Positions 60,700-64,000 of a stretch of 64,000 nucleotides of DNA are shown here, one piece after another. This DNA is from Kitasatospora sp. GAS204B (GTDB taxonomy: Bacteria; Actinomycetota; Actinomycetes; Streptomycetales; Streptomycetaceae). Positions within the stretch are counted from its first letter, which is position 1, and each line of letters opens with the position of its first letter. The DNA lies in the NCBI RefSeq assembly GCF_029892155.1, contig NZ_JARZAG010000013.1, positions 124,001 through 188,000 on the forward strand, written 5' to 3'. Under the pieces are notes generated by a model. The model did no database searches and was not told the DNA's origin. It saw only the letters and a list, made by a program, of their open reading frames with translations. A program made the position numbers and the translations under genes.

Positions 60700-61575
60700 T
60701 CACCCCGTGAGGCGCGCCGTCTCGACCAGCACCATCGCGACGGTCACGGCCAGCATCAGCACGACCGTGCCCGCCTGCACCAGGTTCCGGTTGGCCCGCG
60801 GCGCGTGCATCATGCCGATCCCGGTCAGCACGCCGGCCACCAGGCCGCCCACGTGCGCCCGCCAGTCGATCCCGGGCACCGAGAAGGTGATCACCAGGTT
60901 GAAGACGATCAGCGCGACCACCGGACCGACCGGCTGCCGGGCCGCCCGGAAGAGCACCGCGGTGGCGCCGAAGACCCCGAAGATCGCGCCGGAGGCACCC
61001 AGCGAGAGCACGCCCTGTCCGGCGACCAGGTAGACCAGCGCGCTGCCGGCCAGTCCCGAAACCAGGTACAGCGCGATGAACCTGAGCCGCCCGAGCACCC
61101 GCTCCAGGGTCGGCCCCATCCACCACAGCGCCAGCATGTTGGAGCCCACGTGCAGCGGCTGGACGTGCAGGAAGGTCGCGGTCAGCAGCCGGTACCACTG
61201 GTCCGGCCCGGCGGCCACGCCGTAGGCGGTGCCGGTCCGCGAGACCTCGCTGTACAGGATCCACTGCTGCTGCAGCGACTTGTCCAGGTAGGCGGCCACC
61301 ACGAAGACCGCCAGGTTGATCCCGATCAGGATCTTGGTGACCAGCGCGCCGTCCCCGGTGAGCCGGCCGCCGAACCTGGTCGTGGCCACCCGGGTGGGCT
61401 GCACCGCGGCGCCGCGCACGCACTCCGGACACTGGAAGCCGACCGCGGCGTCGATCATGCACTGCGGGCAGATCGGGCGACCGCAGCGCGCGCAGCTGAC
61501 CCCGGTCTCCTGGTCGGGGTGCCGGTAGCAGCGCGGCAGGGTGTGCGCGCCGGGCGCGGCCTCGTCCTGGACCAT
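60700..61575 (-). CDS. Rhomboid intramembrane serine protease with zinc ribbon
   Basis: A 291-residue protein. The N-terminal B-box/zinc-ribbon part has CYRHPDQETGVSCARCGRPI and CPQCMIDAAVGFQCPEC. Six helices follow (from ILIGINLAVFVVAAYL) with HVGSNMLALWWMGPTLERVL, catalytic serine in SLGASGAIFGVFGA and histidine in DWRAHVGGLVAG. It cleaves membrane proteins within the bilayer; substrates unknown. In streptomycetes it lies between the cyclophilin and crgA genes, as here. Confidence 0.95.
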   Translation of the reverse strand: MVQDEAAPGAHTLPRCYRHPDQETGVSCARCGRPICPQCMIDAAVGFQCPECVRGAAVQPTRVATTRFGGRLTGDGALVTKILIGINLAVFVVAAYLDKSLQQQWILYSEVSRTGTAYGVAAGPDQWYRLLTATFLHVQPLHVGSNMLALWWMGPTLERVLGRLRFIALYLVSGLAGSALVYLVAGQGVLSLGASGAIFGVFGATAVLFRAARQPVGPVVALIVFNLVITFSVPGIDWRAHVGGLVAGVLTGIGMMHAPRANRNLVQAGTVVLMLAVTVAMVLVETARLTG

Positions 61576-61676
61576 CCGGGTTCGTCCTCCTCATGACCGA
61601 TCCCGGTGCCGCTCCGCGTCGCGGAAGGTCACCGGGATCGTCAAGGCTACTGCCGCCACGGCGGCGCCGACAGGAG

Positions 61677-62201
61677 TCAGCGGCGGGTGATCTCCACCGA
61701 CTCGATCACCACGTCGTCGACCGGACGGTCGCCCGGACGGGTCGGGGCCACCGAGATGCCCTGGACGACCTTCTGGCCGGCCTCGTCGACGACCTCGCCG
61801 AAGATGGTGTGCTTGCCGGTCAGCCAGGTGGTGGGCGCCACGGTGATGAAGAACTGCGAGCCGTTGGTGCCCGGGCCCGAGTTGGCCATGGCGAGCAGGA
61901 ACGGGCGGTTGAAGGCGAGGTCCGGGTGGAACTCGTCGGCGAACTTGTAGCCCGGGCCGCCGATGCCCTTACCCAGCGGGTCGCCGCCCTGGATCATGAA
62001 GTCCGAGATCACCCGGTGGAAGATCGTGCCGTCGTACAGCTTGGCGTTGCTCTTCTCACCGGTGCCCGGGTGGGTCCACTCGCGGGTGCCCTCGGCCAGC
62101 TCCACGAAGTTGCGCACGGTCTTCGGCGCGTGGTCCGGGAAGAGCCGGATCACGATGTCGCCGTGGTTGGTCTTGAGGGTCGCGAACAGTTCCTCGGCCA
62201 C
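61677..62201 (-). CDS. Cyclophilin-type peptidyl-prolyl isomerase
   Basis: A 174-residue cytosolic cyclophilin. The GTG at 62201 (VAEELFATLKTNHGDIVIRL) follows GAAGGAAGG; an ATG at 62246 lacks a site. Catalytic and binding residues are seen in TIFHRVISDFMIQGGDP (arginine), MANSGPGTNGSQFFITV and LTGKHTIFGEVVD. It speeds proline isomerisation in protein folding. It is 101 bases upstream of the rhomboid gene on the same strand. Confidence 0.96.
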   Translation of the reverse strand: MAEELFATLKTNHGDIVIRLFPDHAPKTVRNFVELAEGTREWTHPGTGEKSNAKLYDGTIFHRVISDFMIQGGDPLGKGIGGPGYKFADEFHPDLAFNRPFLLAMANSGPGTNGSQFFITVAPTTWLTGKHTIFGEVVDEAGQKVVQGISVAPTRPGDRPVDDVVIESVEITRR

Positions 62202-62394
62202 GAGCTGTGCCTTCCTTCTCTCTTCAACAACTGACCACCGCATCATCCCATGAGCACTCCGCAGGCCTTGGGCCGTCCGGCGGCCTTGGCGGTACGGACG
62301 GCCCAGCCCGCCATGCGGTCGGACAAATCGGCATGCATGATCTCGAATCAGCTGGATATGTGCTTAAAGGACGCCACCCAGGAGGAGGATCCCT

Positions 62395-63240
62395 GTGACC
62401 CGCTTGGACACCGCACGTGAGACGGCCGGCAAGACCCTGGACACGCTGGCGCCCTACGCCGCCACCGCCAAGGACACCGCCACGCACTACGCGGACGAGG
62501 CCCGCCAGCGACTCGGTCCGGCCCTGGAGGCGCTCGGCCCGCGCTTCGAGGCGGCCGCCGGGCAGGCCAGGACCGGCACCCTGCAGGCCGCTCATTCGGC
62601 CAGGGTCGGCTACGTGCGGCACGTCGCCCCTCGTGTCGAGCACGCCTTCGCCACGCTGCCGCCCAAGACCCAGGAGAGCACCCTGCGGGCCGTGCACCGG
62701 GCCCAGGAGGCCGCGCTGGCCGCCAAGCACTCCGCGGACCGGGCCGCCGCCCACACCCGCACCAGCACGCTGCCCAGGCTGAACGAGGCCATCGACGGCG
62801 CCCGGGCGAGTGCCGGCCCCGCGGTGCACGAGGCCCAGCTCCGCGGCTCGGCCGCGCTCAGCGTGCTGCAGGGCCAGGTGAACGCCGAGCAGGTCAACAA
62901 GCTGGCCGCCAGGAACGCCCGCAAGGCCAGGTGCAACCGCACCGCCACCTCGCTCGCGGTGGCCGGCACGGTGGCCATCGGCAGCGGCCTGCTGATCTGG
63001 CGCTGGTGGCACCGGCAGAGCGAGCCGGAGTGGCTGATCGAGCCGCCCGAGGTGCAGGGCCCGCCCAACACCGTGCACCCCGCCAGCGGCGCCACCGCCG
63101 CGACCGCTCCGCTGAACGGCTCGGGACCCGCTGCGGCCGACGACGATGCCGCCGACGAGGGCGGCGCCCAGGCGGCCCCCGACACCCCGCGCCCCGGCGA
63201 TGAGCACCCCAAGCCGCACGACCCGCGCAAGCCCCACTGA
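62395..63240 (+). CDS. DUF5324 family protein
   Basis: A 281-residue protein, GTG after GGAGGAGGATCCCT. A long helical N-terminal region (TRLDTARETAGKTLDTLAPY, AATAKDTATHYADEARQRLG) of apolipoprotein/LEA-like amphipathic repeats runs to about residue 180, then one membrane helix (TATSLAVAGTVAIGSGLLIW) and an acidic Pro-rich tail. DUF5324 is known from streptomycetes near gyrA; function unknown. A 22-bp terminator follows. Confidence 0.92.
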   Translation: MTRLDTARETAGKTLDTLAPYAATAKDTATHYADEARQRLGPALEALGPRFEAAAGQARTGTLQAAHSARVGYVRHVAPRVEHAFATLPPKTQESTLRAVHRAQEAALAAKHSADRAAAHTRTSTLPRLNEAIDGARASAGPAVHEAQLRGSAALSVLQGQVNAEQVNKLAARNARKARCNRTATSLAVAGTVAIGSGLLIWRWWHRQSEPEWLIEPPEVQGPPNTVHPASGATAATAPLNGSGPAAADDDAADEGGAQAAPDTPRPGDEHPKPHDPRKPH

Positions 63241-63255
63241 CCGGAGTCGCCCCCG

Positions 63256-63304
63256 GACATGCCGATGGCCGGCCTGGAGGACCCAGGCCGGCCATCGGCA
63301 TGTC
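63256..63304. terminator. Strong bidirectional terminator
   Basis: A perfect 22-bp stem (63256-63277 and 63283-63304) with an AGGAC loop lies between the DUF5324 stop and the 3' end of tRNA-Ala (63311), so it can end both transcripts. Confidence 0.9.
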
Positions 63305-63310
63305 GAACTG

Positions 63311-63383
63311 TGGAGCTTAGGAGACTCGAACTCCTGACATCTGCCTTGCAAAGGCAGCGCTCTACCAACTGAGCTAAAGCCCC
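63311..63383 (-). tRNA. tRNA-Ala (anticodon TGC)
   Basis: On the minus strand GGGGCTT pairs with AAGCTCC and discriminator A, including the G3-U70 alanine identity pair. D-arm AGCTCAGTTGGTAGAGC, anticodon arm CTGCC-TTTGCAA-GGCAG and T-arm GGAGTTCGAGTCTCC are complete; 73 nt, CCA not encoded. Confidence 0.98.
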
Positions 63384-63504
63384 GTGACGGTGCACCGGGC
63401 GCCGTCGGAGAACAGCGTACCGGGTCCGTCGGAAAATCTTGAGCGGGTATCCGACCTGCGCGGCGGGGAGGCCCGGACAGGCCTCCTGTCGTCCGCGCTC
63501 GGGG

Positions 63505-63633
63505 TCAGCGACCGGCCGGGATCGGGTCGGTGGCCTCGGTCCACAGGTCCTGCTCGGCACGGTCGGCCTGAACCTGACGGTAGACAAAGAAGCCGCCGAG
63601 GGCGACCAGGGCGACCAGGAGGAGCTTCTTCAC
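63505..63633 (-). CDS. DLW-39 family micro-protein
   Basis: A 42-residue protein read on the minus strand: MKKLLLVALVALGGFFVYRQ, VQADRAEQDLWTEATDPIPA, GR. One N-terminal membrane helix, and the QDLW motif that names the family. GTG at 63633 follows GGACGAGGTCC. These micro-proteins are conserved near gyrA and the tRNA-Ala gene in streptomycetes and are often missed because of length. Function unknown. Confidence 0.9.
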   Translation of the reverse strand: MKKLLLVALVALGGFFVYRQVQADRAEQDLWTEATDPIPAGR

Positions 63634-63849
63634 CGCGGGACCTCGTCCTTCTCAGCGTGTGGGCGGGCTCAGCAACCGGGGCCCGGATCGGGCGGCCGGG
63701 GCTGCGAGTCCTCGGGATGTGCACGTATCAACCGGCGGCCGGCTGGCCAAACCGCCTTGCGGCCGATGATACACACCCGTGTCCTGTCCGAGACCGGCCA
63801 GCGGTAGCTCAACCGGCGGACCCTGACCACGGTTTGACGCCCGGGCGGG

Positions 63850-64000
63850 TCAGCCGCCCAGACCGGGGCGTCCGAAGGCGACCGTCGCGTCGTCGTGCCG
63901 CTTGCCCCGGAACCGCCCGGGGGGATCCGCCGCCTCGGCGGCCCGCACCGCCCGCACGGCCCCGGCGGGCCCCTGCTCGTCCAGCGTGTCGAGCAGCCGC
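63850..64000 (-). CDS. C-terminal end of a probable phosphatase gene (partial)
   Basis: The last 49 codons on the minus strand read LLDTLDEQGPAGAVRAVRAA, EAADPPGRFRGKRHDDATVA, FGRPGLGG and stop at 63850. The KRHDDATVA segment resembles the last metal-binding aspartates of PP2C-like phosphatases, and a protein of that kind is usual here. The gene continues beyond the window. Confidence 0.55.
   Translation of the reverse strand, partial: RLLDTLDEQGPAGAVRAVRAAEAADPPGRFRGKRHDDATVAFGRPGLGG

Noticed and set aside
63790..63840. tRNA-like D-arm string (AGCGGTAGCTCAACCGG).
   Set aside because: No matching acceptor stem, anticodon arm or T-arm could be built around it.

Overview
The window reads as chromosomal core DNA of a filamentous actinomycete of the Streptomycetaceae (Streptomyces, Kitasatospora or Streptacidiphilus type). 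The grounds are very high GC with strong third-position GC bias, frequent GTG starts, a short chaplin, two class E sortases, CrgA, the FHA-PP2C-PBP-PknB cell-wall cluster, DUF397, DUF5324 and a DLW-39 micro-protein. In known Streptomyces genomes the right-hand part lies a few tens of kb from oriC (the pknB-crgA-gyrA side); that placement here is inference from gene order.

Layout. 1-5.2 kb: an unknown TIM-barrel-like protein, a flotillin with a small OB-fold-like partner, and thiC under a TPP riboswitch. 5.3-9.2 kb looks accessory: an unknown protein, an LAATG-anchored ice-binding-like/collagen-like surface protein, a broken NUDIX gene and a vapBC-like toxin-antitoxin pair. 9.2-12.4 kb: two convergent Tat-exported glycosidase-like paralogues sharing a nearly identical inverted block. 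12.7-20.1 kb: small enzymes and regulators (ABM monooxygenase, GlxA-type regulator, DUF885 peptidase-like protein, MarR, NUDIX, LuxR, GtrA, FAD monooxygenase). 20.4-26.8 kb: secreted sedolisin, two HTH regulators, a run of very small cysteine-rich/DUF397 genes and a TrmH methyltransferase. 26.7-32.2 kb: a minus-strand run (J-like/rhodanese, DUF5819, HTTM, FUSC). 32.5-40.1 kb: a SpoIIE-type phosphatase, a rhomboid-like membrane protein with an MprF-type aminoacyl-phospholipid synthase, and a two-component system. 40.3-47.4 kb: chaplin, degenerate recombinase, MFS exporter, hydrolase, Roadblock-like protein, a translationally coupled MOSC-CrcB-DUF190-CrcB run, a K+ channel and a HAD phosphatase.

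47.5-64 kb: tRNA-Leu(CAG), then the cell-wall growth cluster fhaA-fhaB-PP2C-pbpA-pknB, notable because no rodA/ftsW gene lies between the phosphatase and pbpA. It is followed by a foreign-looking DNA-binding gene, two class E sortases, pabA, a small membrane protein, DUF881, crgA, a rhomboid protease, a cyclophilin, a DUF5324 protein, tRNA-Ala(TGC), the DLW-39 micro-protein and the end of a probable phosphatase gene.

How the genes connect: PknB senses the wall through PASTA repeats, the PP2C enzyme reverses it, the FHA proteins read phosphothreonine, and PbpA and CrgA are downstream wall/division factors. The two sortases offer a route for covalent anchoring of LAXTG proteins, and the collagen-like protein at 6.1 kb is a candidate substrate in the same window. 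Most striking unexplained signals: a DnaA-box-like cluster between crgA and the rhomboid gene, DnaA boxes forming the arms of the pknB terminator, the missing rodA, the inverted near-identical glycosidase block, the J-like/rhodanese read-through fusion, and a perfect 12-bp palindrome inside the gene placed between pknB and the sortases.
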